A DNA stretch of 17,408 nt from Palsa-601 sp052146895 (lineage in GTDB: Bacteria > Actinomycetota > Acidimicrobiia > Acidimicrobiales > Bog-793): NCBI GenBank assembly GCA_052146895.1, contig JBKQLZ010000118.1, positions 1-17,408 on the forward strand, in the 5' to 3' direction. This document shows, one piece after another, positions 1 through 7,651 of this stretch (the stretch's first letter is position 1; every line of letters starts with the position of its first letter). The notes beneath the pieces are model-generated. The model worked only from the letters and a program-made list of their open reading frames with translations. It was not told the DNA's origin and did no database searches. The position numbers and the translations under genes were made by a program.

Positions 1-912
1 CCGCGCCGACGATGCCCCTGCGGCAGGAAGCCAGTAGAGCATGACGTTGTCGAGCAGCTCATCGCGCGACACGGCGTTCTCGGGGTGCCCGTTGCAATCG
101 GTCCACGCCCAGAACTTCTCGACTATCCAGGCGCACTGGCCGGCGGGGGAGTCGACGAGCCCGTAACCCACGGTCTGCGGCCTGGTCGACTGCTGCTTGG
201 AATACCCCGACTCCCACTCCTGATAGTGAGCCATGGAAGCGAGCGCGGCCTGTTCGACCTCGGTCATCTCGTCGAAGATCAGAGCGTCGCGCCCGACCGT
301 GGGCATGTTGAGGTGGATGCCGGCGACGTGTTCGGGATCCTGCAGCCCGACCGATGCGGTCACGGCCGATCCCCAGTCGCCTCCCTGTGCGCCATAGCGG
401 TCGTAACCGAGGCGCGCCATCAACTGTGCCCAAGCGGCGCCGACGTGCTCGACACCCCATCCCGCCGACGAGGGCTTGGCGCTGTACCCGAACCCGGGCA
501 GCGATGGGCAGACGACGTCGAAGGCGTCTGCCGCATCGCCACCGTGCGCGACAGGGTCGGTCAGGGGCCCGATCACTTTCATGAACTCGATCACCGAACC
601 GGGCCAACCATGGGTGATCACGAGCGGAAGAGCGTTCGGGTGGGGTGAGCGAACGTGGATGAAATGGACGCCGAGCCCGTCGAGCTCGGTGCGGAACTGG
701 GGTAGCGCGTTCAGCCGGCTCTCAGTCCGGCGCCAGTCGTAGGTCTTACTCCAGTACTCGCACAGCTCCCTCGTGTACGACAGCGGGATGCCTTGCGACC
801 AGTCCTCGACCGTCTCGGCCTCCGGCCAGCGCGTGCACCGCAACCGGTCGCGCAGGTCCTGCAGCTGGGCGTCGGAGGTCTTGATCCGGAACGGCTCGAC
901 GACGTCGCTCAC
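1..912 (-). CDS. Epoxide hydrolase, EHN-domain alpha/beta hydrolase (C-terminus beyond the left edge)
   Basis: Hydrolyses epoxides to diols through an ester intermediate; probably cytosolic. The 304 visible residues give an N-terminal EHN-type region (about 1-110; early segment VEPFRIKTSDAQLQDLRDRL), the oxyanion-hole motif HGWPGS at 101-106 and the nucleophile-elbow motif GGDWGS with the predicted nucleophile Asp179. The cap-domain segment ending YWLPAAGASSAR is typical of this family just before the second cap Tyr. The catalytic His and acid lie outside the window. The GTG start at 912-910 lies two codons after the TAG of the upstream propeller gene and in the same frame (TAG GCC ACG GTG), so there is no room for an earlier start and translation is probably coupled. 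No good Shine-Dalgarno is visible. Close family assignment is firm; the natural substrate is unknown. The family includes juvenile-hormone/microsomal-type hydrolases. Confidence 0.93.
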   Translation of the reverse strand, partial: MSDVVEPFRIKTSDAQLQDLRDRLRCTRWPEAETVEDWSQGIPLSYTRELCEYWSKTYDWRRTESRLNALPQFRTELDGLGVHFIHVRSPHPNALPLVITHGWPGSVIEFMKVIGPLTDPVAHGGDAADAFDVVCPSLPGFGYSAKPSSAGWGVEHVGAAWAQLMARLGYDRYGAQGGDWGSAVTASVGLQDPEHVAGIHLNMPTVGRDALIFDEMTEVEQAALASMAHYQEWESGYSKQQSTRPQTVGYGLVDSPAGQCAWIVEKFWAWTDCNGHPENAVSRDELLDNVMLYWLPAAGASSAR

Positions 913-918
913 CGTGGC

Positions 919-3231
919 CTACTTGGCGACGACGATCTTCAAGGACTTCGTCACCTTGGTGCCAGTCTTGTCGGTCACCCGCAGCGTGAACGAGTACGTG
1001 CCGGCCTTGGTCGGCTTGCCGCTCCACTTGCCCGCCGACGAGAACGACAGGCCCGGCGGCTTCGACCCGGAGGAGACTTTCCAGGCGTAGGGGGTCGTCC
1101 CTCCCGTGGCCTTCATCGTCGCGGCGTACGTCTTGCCGACCGTGGCACCGGGGAGGGAGCTCGTGCTGATTGAGAGAGGCGCGACGGGAACCGTCGACGA
1201 GACGATGATGCCGCCGTACCCGGTGGTGTTGACACCCGCGGCCTCGCAGGTCTTGGCCGAGGTGCACGAGACTCCGTAGAGCAATTTCGACACGGTCGGA
1301 GCAGCCACGGGCGTCCAGCTGTCACCGCCGTTCGTCGTGGACTCGATCGAGCCGATCACGCCAGTCTCTCCAGAGGTCACGCCAACCCCGATGCAATCGG
1401 AGGTGGTCGTGCACGCGACCGCGTGCAGAGTCGCGGAGGTCGGAGTGGACACCAGGTGTTCGAACCAGGACCCGCCGCCATCCGACGTCGTCAGTGCGTA
1501 GCCGTTCGACGAGACGCCCACTGCGACGCAGTCAGAGGTGCTCGCGCACGACACTCCCGCGAGGCTGTCGAAGAAGTCGGGCGTCTCGGGGACAGGCTCG
1601 GTGATCCACTGCAAGCCGAAATCGGTCGACACCAGGATGAGCGCACCACCCTCGTTGTTCTCGGTCGACCCGACCGAGACGCAGGCCGAGGTCGACGAGC
1701 ACGAGATGGCCGCCGGCGTGTCGCCAGTCAGTGAGGTCGACGTCTGCGTCCATTCGGACCCGCCGTCCGTCGTCGAGTAGCTCGTGGGGGGCCCGCCCGC
1801 GCTGACGGTCGTACCGATGACGACGCAGTCCGAGGCCGTCTTGCACGACAAAGAAGGTGGCGCGTACTGGTTGATGGAGCTGTCCTCGAGACCGCTCTGG
1901 CTCCAGCTCGACCCGTGGTTCGTGCTCACGAGCCACTCTGCGGCTCCCTTGGCACTCCCGACCGCGTAGCAGTCGGTGGATACGCACGCAACGGCGAGTA
2001 AGGAGGTCAATCCCGCGACGATCTTGCCGGTCCAGGTCGACCCCCCGTTCGTCGTCGTCTCGACCACGCCGCCCGATGGGGCCACGCCGACGGCGACACA
2101 GTCCGCCGACGAGGCGCACGAGACCGACGGGAGCGTCGTCGGAGTGAGCGGGAAGGTATCACCCGTCCAGGACGAGCCCGAGTCGGAGGTTCCCGCGATG
2201 CTGACGTAGCCTGCCGTGAAGTAACCAACCGCGGTGCAGTCCTTGGTTGACGCGATGCAAGATACGGCACCGAAATCGTTCTCTCCGCTCGGGAGGGTGG
2301 CGGACTTGAACGTGGTGCTCGAGGTGCCGCCTGTGATGACTTCTGCTGTGCTGCCCGTGTAGCCGGTCGCGACACAAGCGCTGGCTGAGAGGCACGAAGC
2401 GCCCAGAAGATCCGCCACACCTGTAGGCACCGTCGCTGGATTCCACTTCGCCCCGCCATTGGTCGTCGTGGCTATCGCAGCCAGGCTGTAGGAGACCACG
2501 CCGACGACGATGCAGTCGCTCGCGGAGGCGCACGCGACATTGTTCAGAGCGCCTTGTGACTCCGTGTAGACGGTCGAGGACCAAGAAGTAGTTCCGGACG
2601 ACTTGAGGATCAGGCCATTGTCCGCGGAGGGGTTCAGGCCGACGGCGAAGCAGACGGGCTTGGACTTCGCAGGGAGACAGGACACGCCTGAGAGCTGCGT
2701 CACCCCGGCCGGCGCCTTCTCGAGCGTCCACTGCTTCCCACCATCGCTCGTCACGTCGATCGGGTCGACGCCACCGCCGACCGCGACGCAGTCAGATGTC
2801 GACGAGCACGAGATCGCGAGGGGGCCACCAATGCCCGACGGAATGGTCGCGGTCCCCCAGGATGTGCCACCGTTGGTGCTGTAGAGCATCGTGGTGGCCG
2901 AGCCCTTGAGCTCGCCGGCGGCCACGCAGACACTCGTCGAAGGACATGCGACCGCATTCAGCACGACGACGCCCACGGGATCGATCTCGCGCGTCCAGGA
3001 GTTCCCGCTACCGACGGCGATGCCTCCGATCTCGCCGACCGTGTCGCCGACCGCCACACAGTGGGACGTGCTCGGGCAGGAGATTCCGTCGATCGACGTG
3101 AACGAGGGTTGGTAGGTCTCCTGAGTGACCCAGGCGGTGCTGGCGCTTGCGAGCGTCGGTGTGGTCGCCACGAGAACAGCTCCGATGAGCACGCTCGCAG
3201 CTGAATAGAGCCCAACCTTACGAACGTTCAT
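919..3231 (-). CDS. Secreted 14-repeat beta-propeller protein with C-terminal Ig-like domain
   Basis: A 770-residue exported protein of unknown role. The start is the ATG at 3231, chosen because GGAGGAG sits just upstream and a signal peptide follows (MNVRK, a hydrophobic stretch, then TLASA about residue 29); an earlier in-frame start at 3381 would add an Arg-rich non-signal extension. The body has 14 repeats of about 43-50 residues with the pattern [VI][SA]C-x(4-8)-C-[VI]AVG ... TTNGG..W, resembling BNR/Ycf48-like propeller blades. Almost every blade has its own Cys pair. The last roughly 85 residues (from APLSISTSSLPGATVG to IVVAK) look like a putative-Ig (He_PIG-type) domain. There is no LPXTG or transmembrane anchor. 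It lies 77 bp after the nucleotidyltransferase gene and 6 bp before the epoxide hydrolase. Ligand binding or adhesion is inference. Confidence 0.88.
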   Translation of the reverse strand: MNVRKVGLYSAASVLIGAVLVATTPTLASASTAWVTQETYQPSFTSIDGISCPSTSHCVAVGDTVGEIGGIAVGSGNSWTREIDPVGVVVLNAVACPSTSVCVAAGELKGSATTMLYSTNGGTSWGTATIPSGIGGPLAISCSSTSDCVAVGGGVDPIDVTSDGGKQWTLEKAPAGVTQLSGVSCLPAKSKPVCFAVGLNPSADNGLILKSSGTTSWSSTVYTESQGALNNVACASASDCIVVGVVSYSLAAIATTTNGGAKWNPATVPTGVADLLGASCLSASACVATGYTGSTAEVITGGTSSTTFKSATLPSGENDFGAVSCIASTKDCTAVGYFTAGYVSIAGTSDSGSSWTGDTFPLTPTTLPSVSCASSADCVAVGVAPSGGVVETTTNGGSTWTGKIVAGLTSLLAVACVSTDCYAVGSAKGAAEWLVSTNHGSSWSQSGLEDSSINQYAPPSLSCKTASDCVVIGTTVSAGGPPTSYSTTDGGSEWTQTSTSLTGDTPAAISCSSTSACVSVGSTENNEGGALILVSTDFGLQWITEPVPETPDFFDSLAGVSCASTSDCVAVGVSSNGYALTTSDGGGSWFEHLVSTPTSATLHAVACTTTSDCIGVGVTSGETGVIGSIESTTNGGDSWTPVAAPTVSKLLYGVSCTSAKTCEAAGVNTTGYGGIIVSSTVPVAPLSISTSSLPGATVGKTYAATMKATGGTTPYAWKVSSGSKPPGLSFSSAGKWSGKPTKAGTYSFTLRVTDKTGTKVTKSLKIVVAK

Positions 3232-3308
3232 CTTCGCTCCTCCCGTGCGCCGGAGTGTCGCGGGACGAGCCGCGCCTGTTCGCACAGTAGCCCAGCAGCG
3301 TGGGGGTC

Positions 3309-4178
3309 TTACAGGTCCAGCGTGACTCCGACCATGCGCTCGAAGTACTCGACCGACGCTCGCTCGAAGGCAGCCGGCCACTGCGTGCCAGTCCGAGCGG
3401 CGAGTCGCCTCGCCCTCGGGATGAAAACCTGTGCGAGCGCAACGAAACCATCGATGGCGGAGTCGATGGACGCCTCCACCGGCGGGAGGGACCCCAGCAC
3501 GTCGTTCTGCTCGTCGGTCAGGTAGGTCCGTAGGCGCTTGGTGAACGGGAAGGGGTTCCCGAAGGAGTGCTCTCGGATGCTCCGGTGTCCCTGCTCCGCC
3601 AGCATGAGCGAGACGAGGCCGATATCTCTCATCGATATCACGCCGTTGCTTGCCGGGATCGGCTCGTCCCGGCCAATCGCCGCTACGACATTCCCCAGCA
3701 TGTACAAGAAGAAGCCCTCTACGATCCGGCGAGGATAGAAAGGCTCCCCCCGGCGGTCAGGGCGTGGGACGGCCTCGGGCGGCAGGAGGCCCGCCTTGTC
3801 CACCAATGGGATCATGCCCTCCACCGCCATCGGGTCGACGCTCCCGACCTCGTGGAACACGACGTCGAAGTGGAGCCAGTCAGCAGTGATGAAGACTCCG
3901 CCCATAATCTGACCGAACGGCTCGATGTGGACCGGCTCGGCCACCGAGCTGGCAAGGTCTCGCCATGTGCTCGCGAGATCTGGCACGGACTCCGTGCTCA
4001 CGATGCACTGGAGGTCCACGTCGGAAAAGGCGTCCGCTTGCCCGAGAGCGAAGCCGCCGACCAGGTAGGCGGCTAAGACCCGGGGATCATCCTCGAAGAC
4101 CCGCGTTGCCCTGCGGATGAGCGCCTCTTGCGGGGCGGTGGTTGCGGCCCGGATCCCCGGGAGCAAGTAAGGGCTCAT
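3309..4178 (-). CDS. Nucleotidyltransferase-domain protein (pol-beta superfamily)
   Basis: A 289-residue protein with a pol-beta-type nucleotidyltransferase core: LVGGFALGQADAFSDVDL at about 39-56 matches the G[GS]-x(9-13)-DxD signature, with Asp53 and Asp55 as predicted metal ligands and a third acid at Asp105 (WLHFDVVFHE). The remaining roughly 180 residues are mostly helical and unlabelled, as in stand-alone aminoglycoside-type or MNT-like transferases. The nucleotide acceptor cannot be predicted. The ATG follows the stop of the PPK2 gene by one base (TGA-C-ATG), so it is very likely translated by coupling from the same mRNA. No separate ribosome binding site is evident. No adjacent HEPN gene is seen, so a MNT/HEPN toxin-antitoxin pair is not supported. 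Confidence 0.82.
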   Translation of the reverse strand: MSPYLLPGIRAATTAPQEALIRRATRVFEDDPRVLAAYLVGGFALGQADAFSDVDLQCIVSTESVPDLASTWRDLASSVAEPVHIEPFGQIMGGVFITADWLHFDVVFHEVGSVDPMAVEGMIPLVDKAGLLPPEAVPRPDRRGEPFYPRRIVEGFFLYMLGNVVAAIGRDEPIPASNGVISMRDIGLVSLMLAEQGHRSIREHSFGNPFPFTKRLRTYLTDEQNDVLGSLPPVEASIDSAIDGFVALAQVFIPRARRLAARTGTQWPAAFERASVEYFERMVGVTLDL

Positions 4179-4179
4179 G

Positions 4180-5088
4180 TCACTCGGCGAGGAGGGACTG
4201 CCTCGCCTGGTCGAGCGCAGCGAGCTGGTCGGGCCTCACCTCGGGCGGACGCAGGCCGAGCTCGTCGATCGCGTGGGCAAGGATGCCGCCGACTAGCGCC
4301 CGCGTCAGGTACTTCCGATCGGCTGGCACGACGTACCAAGGTGCCCAGGGAGTCGACGTCGCCGTGATGGTCGCCTCGTAGGCATGTTGATACTCCGCAA
4401 AACGTGCCCGTTCTGCCAAATCCCCAACGGAGAACTTCCAGTTCTTGGCGGGATCGTCGAGCCGCGCGAGTAGGCGGTTCTTCTGCTCGCCCTTCGAGAC
4501 GTGGAGGAAGAATTTGACGATGTGGGTGCCGCTTCTGTGGAGATGGCGCTCGAAGGCATTGATGTCCTCGTAGCGCTGGTTCCAGAGATCCTTTGTGTGC
4601 TCTGCTTCTGGCGGTAGGCGTTGATTGCTGAGAATCTCGGGATGAACCCTCGTGACCAGCACCTCCTCGTAGTAGGAGCGGTTGAATATCCCGATGCGCC
4701 CCCGCTCGGGGAGCGCTTTCGCGCAGCGCCAGAGGAAGTCGTGATTGAGCTCCTCGGCTGACGGGAGCTTGAACGAGACGACCTCGCAACCCTGGGGGTT
4801 GACGCCCGACATGACGTGCTTGATGGTCCCGTCCTTGCCGGCCGCGTCGAGTGCCTGCAGGATCACGAGGACGGAGTAGGTGTCCGCCGCGTAGAGCAGC
4901 TCTTGGGCAGCCGAGAGCTCGGAACGGAACGCCTCGAGGTCGTGCTCGGCGAGGTCACGTTGCGTACTTGCACCGTCAGTGCTCGAGAGCCAGTGCGTCT
5001 TCGTCTCGGTCGTGCTCCGGTGCGCGAGATCTGCGGCGTCGCCAGGACGCACCGCCAGTTCCTCGATGACTTGTTTGTGAAGCTTCAC
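4180..5088 (-). CDS. ppk2: PPK2-family polyphosphate kinase (class III-like)
   Basis: Polyphosphate:nucleotide phosphotransferase, moving phosphate between polyphosphate and nucleotides in the cytosol. The 302 residues are a full single-domain PPK2. Walker A is QALDAAGKDGTIKHV at 78-92. The Walker B region is FNRSYYEEVLVTRVHPE at 135-151, with Asn where class I/II enzymes usually have Asp, a form typical of class III enzymes that can phosphorylate AMP and ADP. The lid segment KNWKFSVGDLAERARF and the WYVVPADRKYLTR stretch near the C-terminus are also conserved. The start is GTG at 5088, with AAGGAGG seven bases upstream; no upstream ATG competes. It is the first gene of a minus-strand run (PPK2, nucleotidyltransferase, propeller, epoxide hydrolase). 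The leader holds an inverted repeat just before the ribosome binding site. Class III is assigned from motif form only, so the nucleotide preference is inferred. Confidence 0.93.
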   Translation of the reverse strand: MKLHKQVIEELAVRPGDAADLAHRSTTETKTHWLSSTDGASTQRDLAEHDLEAFRSELSAAQELLYAADTYSVLVILQALDAAGKDGTIKHVMSGVNPQGCEVVSFKLPSAEELNHDFLWRCAKALPERGRIGIFNRSYYEEVLVTRVHPEILSNQRLPPEAEHTKDLWNQRYEDINAFERHLHRSGTHIVKFFLHVSKGEQKNRLLARLDDPAKNWKFSVGDLAERARFAEYQHAYEATITATSTPWAPWYVVPADRKYLTRALVGGILAHAIDELGLRPPEVRPDQLAALDQARQSLLAE

Positions 5089-5105
5089 ACGACGACCTCC
5101 TTGTT

Positions 5106-5135
5106 AACCTCGAACCTTCTGCCCAATTCGAGGTT
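5106..5135. promoter_or_regulatory. Perfect 9-bp inverted repeat in the PPK2/kinase divergent gap
   Basis: AACCTCGAA (5106-5114) and TTCGAGGTT (5127-5135) are exact reverse complements separated by 12 bases. The arm centres are 21 bp apart, about two helical turns, as expected for a dimeric repressor. On the PPK2 transcript the same sequence would form a hairpin ending a few bases before the AAGGAGG ribosome binding site, so RNA-level control is an alternative. It is the only conspicuous symmetry in this 72-bp divergent region. Confidence 0.5.
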
Positions 5136-5160
5136 CATATGACAGCGTTGCACCCCGCTA

Positions 5161-6714
5161 GTGGCTTCGACAGCTGACCTTCTCGCAGGACGGTACCGCC
5201 TGATCAGGCTTCTCGGCCAAGGCGGGATGTCGGACGTCTTCGAGGCCGCTGACGAGCGCGAGGGCTCGCGGGTCGCAGTGAAGATCGTGCGATCGGGCGA
5301 CCCGGAGTTCGCTCGCCGCCTCGCACAAGAGGTGCAGGCGCTCGAGCGGCTCGAGCACCCCGGCCTCGTGCGACTGCTCGATGCGGGAATCAACGATGGC
5401 CAGGCGTACCTGGTCATGGAGCTCGTCGACGGCTCGACACTCGCGCAAGTACTCGAGCGCGGTCCATTGACGCCGCTTCACGCGGCTGCGGTTGGCGCGG
5501 AGCTGGCCGACGCCCTCTCATACGTACACGAGCAGGGAATCGTCCATCGCGACCTGAAGCCTTCGAACGTCTTGCTGACCGTCGACGGCAAAGCGCGCCT
5601 TGGTGACTTCGGCATCGCCAGGCTCGTCGACGCCTCCACCGTGACCGTAGCGGGGACGACGTTGGGCACCGCCGCGTACATGGCGCCTGAGCAGCTCGAG
5701 GACAACCAGGTGGGGCCGAGCGCAGACATCTGGTCCCTCGGGATCCTTCTGCTCGAGTGCCTGACGGGGCGCCGCGTATACGAAGGCGGGCCGGGCGAGG
5801 TGGTGGCCCGGCGGATGGCCGGCCCGGTGCCGCTTCCTGCTGATCTGCCGGTGCCCTGGAAGCTCGTCTTGAGCGGGATGCTCGACCACCGGCCCGATGA
5901 GCGCCTGACCGGCTCCGAGGTCGCCGCCCTTCTCGGCACGTCGGCGTTCGGTACGCCATGGAGTGGATTGGGCGCCGACTCCGATCGCATCTCTCCGACG
6001 CTGCCGCTCGACCTCACCGCCCTCGCGCGCAGCCCTGCCACAACGGCCATCGTCGCGCGCAGCCCTGCCACAACGGCCATCGTCGGCCGAGAAGCCGCCA
6101 CGGACATAGTTCCACCGCCTCCAGCGGTCGCGTCAACTGAGACCCGTGACCAGCGAGTTCTTTGGGGGTTGGCCGCGCTGGTCCTTGTTGCCGCCCTTTG
6201 CGTTGGCTTGATTCTCGGCCTCGGATCTGGCCCGGCGGCCGGCCCGGGCACGACGCGCCCTCACACCACGACTACCCTTCCCCCGTCGACGTCCCCCGCG
6301 TCGACGTCCCCCTCGACGTCGACGACCACTACATCGACCACTCCGGCCCCGCCGACAGCCCCCGAAGCGTTCGCGACGCTGGCGCAGGCGGTCGCCTCGG
6401 GCGTTGAGGCCGGGACGATCGACTCTGCGTCCGGTCAGGCCATTTCAAGCCAAGCCGAGCAGGCACTGAGTGACGAGGCGGCGGGTAACCCGACCAAAGC
6501 GGTGAACGACCTGCAGCAAGCAGCCATGGTGATCGCGAACGGCGTCCAGAACGGGAAGATCACTCCGGCAGAGGGTCCCGTCTTGCAGACCGACCTGGCG
6601 GCCCTTGCAACTGCCCTCGGCCTCGGTGCGGCTGGCACGACCACCACGACCGGCCCGCCCGGACCGCCCGGAAAGGGCAAGGGCCACGGTCATGGCAAAG
6701 GTGGCGGACACTGA
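5161..6714 (+). CDS. Transmembrane Ser/Thr protein kinase with extracellular helical domain and Gly/His-rich tail
   Basis: A 517-residue Hanks-type kinase. The glycine loop is GQGGMSDV at 19-26, the ATP-anchoring Lys41 is in VAVKIV, Glu57 is the helix-C acid, the catalytic loop is HRDLKPSN at 129-136, DFG is at 149-151 and APE at 176-178; all catalytic residues are present. Residues 263-333 form a juxtamembrane linker with a duplicated ARSPATTAIV unit. One membrane span lies at about 334-355, followed by a Thr/Ser/Pro linker (363-400). A helical outer domain (401-489) resembles FIMAH-type modules (AxxSGVEAGTI ... IANGVQNGKITPAE). The C-terminus is GKGKGHGHGKGGGH. There are no PASTA repeats. 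The GTG at 5161 is chosen because the kinase fold begins about ten residues later; no Shine-Dalgarno or clear minus-10 box precedes it, so the exact start is uncertain. What the outer domain senses is unknown. Confidence 0.93.
   Translation: MASTADLLAGRYRLIRLLGQGGMSDVFEAADEREGSRVAVKIVRSGDPEFARRLAQEVQALERLEHPGLVRLLDAGINDGQAYLVMELVDGSTLAQVLERGPLTPLHAAAVGAELADALSYVHEQGIVHRDLKPSNVLLTVDGKARLGDFGIARLVDASTVTVAGTTLGTAAYMAPEQLEDNQVGPSADIWSLGILLLECLTGRRVYEGGPGEVVARRMAGPVPLPADLPVPWKLVLSGMLDHRPDERLTGSEVAALLGTSAFGTPWSGLGADSDRISPTLPLDLTALARSPATTAIVARSPATTAIVGREAATDIVPPPPAVASTETRDQRVLWGLAALVLVAALCVGLILGLGSGPAAGPGTTRPHTTTTLPPSTSPASTSPSTSTTTTSTTPAPPTAPEAFATLAQAVASGVEAGTIDSASGQAISSQAEQALSDEAAGNPTKAVNDLQQAAMVIANGVQNGKITPAEGPVLQTDLAALATALGLGAAGTTTTTGPPGPPGKGKGHGHGKGGGH
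6023..6085 (+). repeat. Tandem 30-bp repeat inside the kinase gene (2.1 copies)
   Basis: Two identical copies of a 30-bp unit (6023-6052 and 6053-6082) plus three more matching bases. The unit keeps frame and encodes ARSPATTAIV twice in the cytosolic juxtamembrane linker. Perfect identity at the DNA level indicates a recent duplication or slippage, so copy number may vary between strains. Each unit offers Ser and Thr residues that could be phosphorylated. Confidence 0.95.
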
Positions 6715-6791
6715 AGGTCCGTCTCCCGCACTTCTGGCATGCAGCCGCCCATATGTTCGCGGCCGCGTCGAGTCAACCATCCAATTGGCGA

Positions 6792-6817
6792 CCCAACCGG
6801 CAGCTCGGCCGGTTGGG
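6792..6817. terminator. Bidirectional hairpin terminator between kinase and helical-repeat gene 1
   Basis: CCCAACCGGC (6792-6801) and GCCGGTTGGG (6808-6817) form a perfect 10-bp stem with a 6-base loop. It lies 77 bases after the kinase stop and 18 bases after the stop of the convergent gene at 6836-7462, as expected for a shared terminator. Neither side has a U-tract, which is common in high-GC actinobacteria, so intrinsic strength is uncertain. Confidence 0.7.
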
Positions 6818-6835
6818 ATCAGCGAAGGGTCTTGC

Positions 6836-7462
6836 TTAGAAGGCCGCCGCTCCGTTCAGGCTGGCGAGCGCTTCCTCCGCGATCGCGTCGGCGTCGCTCT
6901 CGGCGTCGGAGTGCTTCGACTTGGAAGCCCCGTGGTGCTTCGTCACCCGAGCCGCCATTGCTCCCGCGAGCTCGAGGCTGTCGATGCCGACTTCGCCTTC
7001 GCCTGACGGCTCGAGGAACTTCCGGACGCTCTCGATGGCTTGCCGGTGCATGGTGAAGGCTTCCGCAACCGAGGCTTCGTAAGTCGAGCACGCGTCGAGC
7101 AGCGCACGGACGTAGTTCTCACGGGCGGTGTTGACGCTCGCGTTGTAGGCCTCCCGGATCTTCGCAGCGGCCTCGTTGTACGACCCGCGCGCCTCGGCCA
7201 GGGCGTCCTGGCGGCTCGTCGCCGACCTCTCGCTCACTTCCTGCTTGTATGCCGCCCAGGCATCGTCGAGCGCCTTGTTGTGCTCGGCCGAGGCCTTCTC
7301 CTGCAGATCCTCGTGCGTCGAGTGACTCGACTCGAGCGCCTCTTCGTAGAGGACGCGAGCGAGGTCGATCTCGTCGCGGCACTCGTCCCACGCAATGTCG
7401 ATGTCGATCAGGTGTTCATTGCGCGCTTCTCGATCCATGGCGTTGTTGCTGGCTTCCGTCAC
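6836..7462 (-). CDS. Uncharacterised hendecad-repeat helical protein, paralogue 1
   Basis: I do not recognise this family. The 208-residue protein has an N-terminal conserved motif (DREARN..LIDID, 10-22) and then eleven consecutive 11-residue units from about 24 to 144, for example KIREAYNASVN, TARENYVRALL and DACSTYEASVA, with Tyr or His at a fixed place. After these come LELAGAMAARV (163-173), a charged low-complexity linker, and a short C-terminal AEEALASLN segment. There is no signal peptide, membrane span or catalytic motif. It is about half identical to the product of 8592-9218. GTG at 7462 is preferred because AAAGGGAAGG lies eight bases upstream and it gives the same length as the paralogue; GTG at 7486 is possible but has no ribosome binding site. 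The 11-residue periodicity fits an extended amphipathic helix or right-handed coiled coil; function is unknown. Confidence 0.82.
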   Translation of the reverse strand: MTEASNNAMDREARNEHLIDIDIAWDECRDEIDLARVLYEEALESSHSTHEDLQEKASAEHNKALDDAWAAYKQEVSERSATSRQDALAEARGSYNEAAAKIREAYNASVNTARENYVRALLDACSTYEASVAEAFTMHRQAIESVRKFLEPSGEGEVGIDSLELAGAMAARVTKHHGASKSKHSDAESDADAIAEEALASLNGAAAF

Positions 7463-7551
7463 GATCCTGGCCTTCCCTTTCGGCACGTGATGCTTGCTGG
7501 GGCGACGTAGTTCCGACCCGGCAAGTGGCAGTTACCCATTTTCATCGGCAC

Positions 7552-7564
7552 TTCGCGCCGCGAA
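7552..7564. promoter_or_regulatory. 13-bp palindrome in the divergent gap of helical gene 1 and aldo/keto reductase
   Basis: TTCGCGCCGCGAA has 6-bp perfect arms around one central base. It lies 90 bp upstream of the helical-repeat gene start and 84 bp before the reductase start, so it could serve as an operator for either. No second copy was seen upstream of the paralogue at 9218. Confidence 0.3.
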
Positions 7565-7636
7565 CTTGAGTCAGATTTCGCCTGGTCACGGCGATTCGAG
7601 CCCGGTTTGGCGCGTGCGGGTGGCAAACTGGCGCCG

Positions 7637-7651
7637 TATGGTCGGAGCATG
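7637..7651 (+). promoter_or_regulatory. Leaderless-type minus-10 box of the aldo/keto reductase
   Basis: TATGGT (7637-7642) fits the actinobacterial TANNNT minus-10 form and ends exactly six bases before the ATG at 7649, so transcription would begin at the A of the start codon. The only purine run before the ATG (GGAG) is one base away, too close for a ribosome binding site. No minus-35 hexamer is obvious. Confidence 0.45.

Noticed and set aside
3259..3274. CGCGG/CCGCG hairpin as a terminator between nucleotidyltransferase and propeller genes
   Set aside because: Only 5 bp in very GC-rich DNA with no U-tract; chance occurrence is likely, so no terminator is called.
3231..3381. 50-residue N-terminal extension of the propeller protein
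   Set aside because: The extension is Arg-rich and would hide the signal peptide; a strong GGAGGAG lies directly before the ATG at 3231.
3309..4178. MNT/HEPN toxin-antitoxin pair
   Set aside because: The nucleotidyltransferase is 289 residues, much longer than MNT antitoxins, and no HEPN-type small gene is adjacent.
5106..5135. SOS (LexA) box in the divergent gap
   Set aside because: Actinobacterial LexA sites have TCGAAC-N4-GTTCGA-type spacing; here the arms are 12 bases apart and the order differs.
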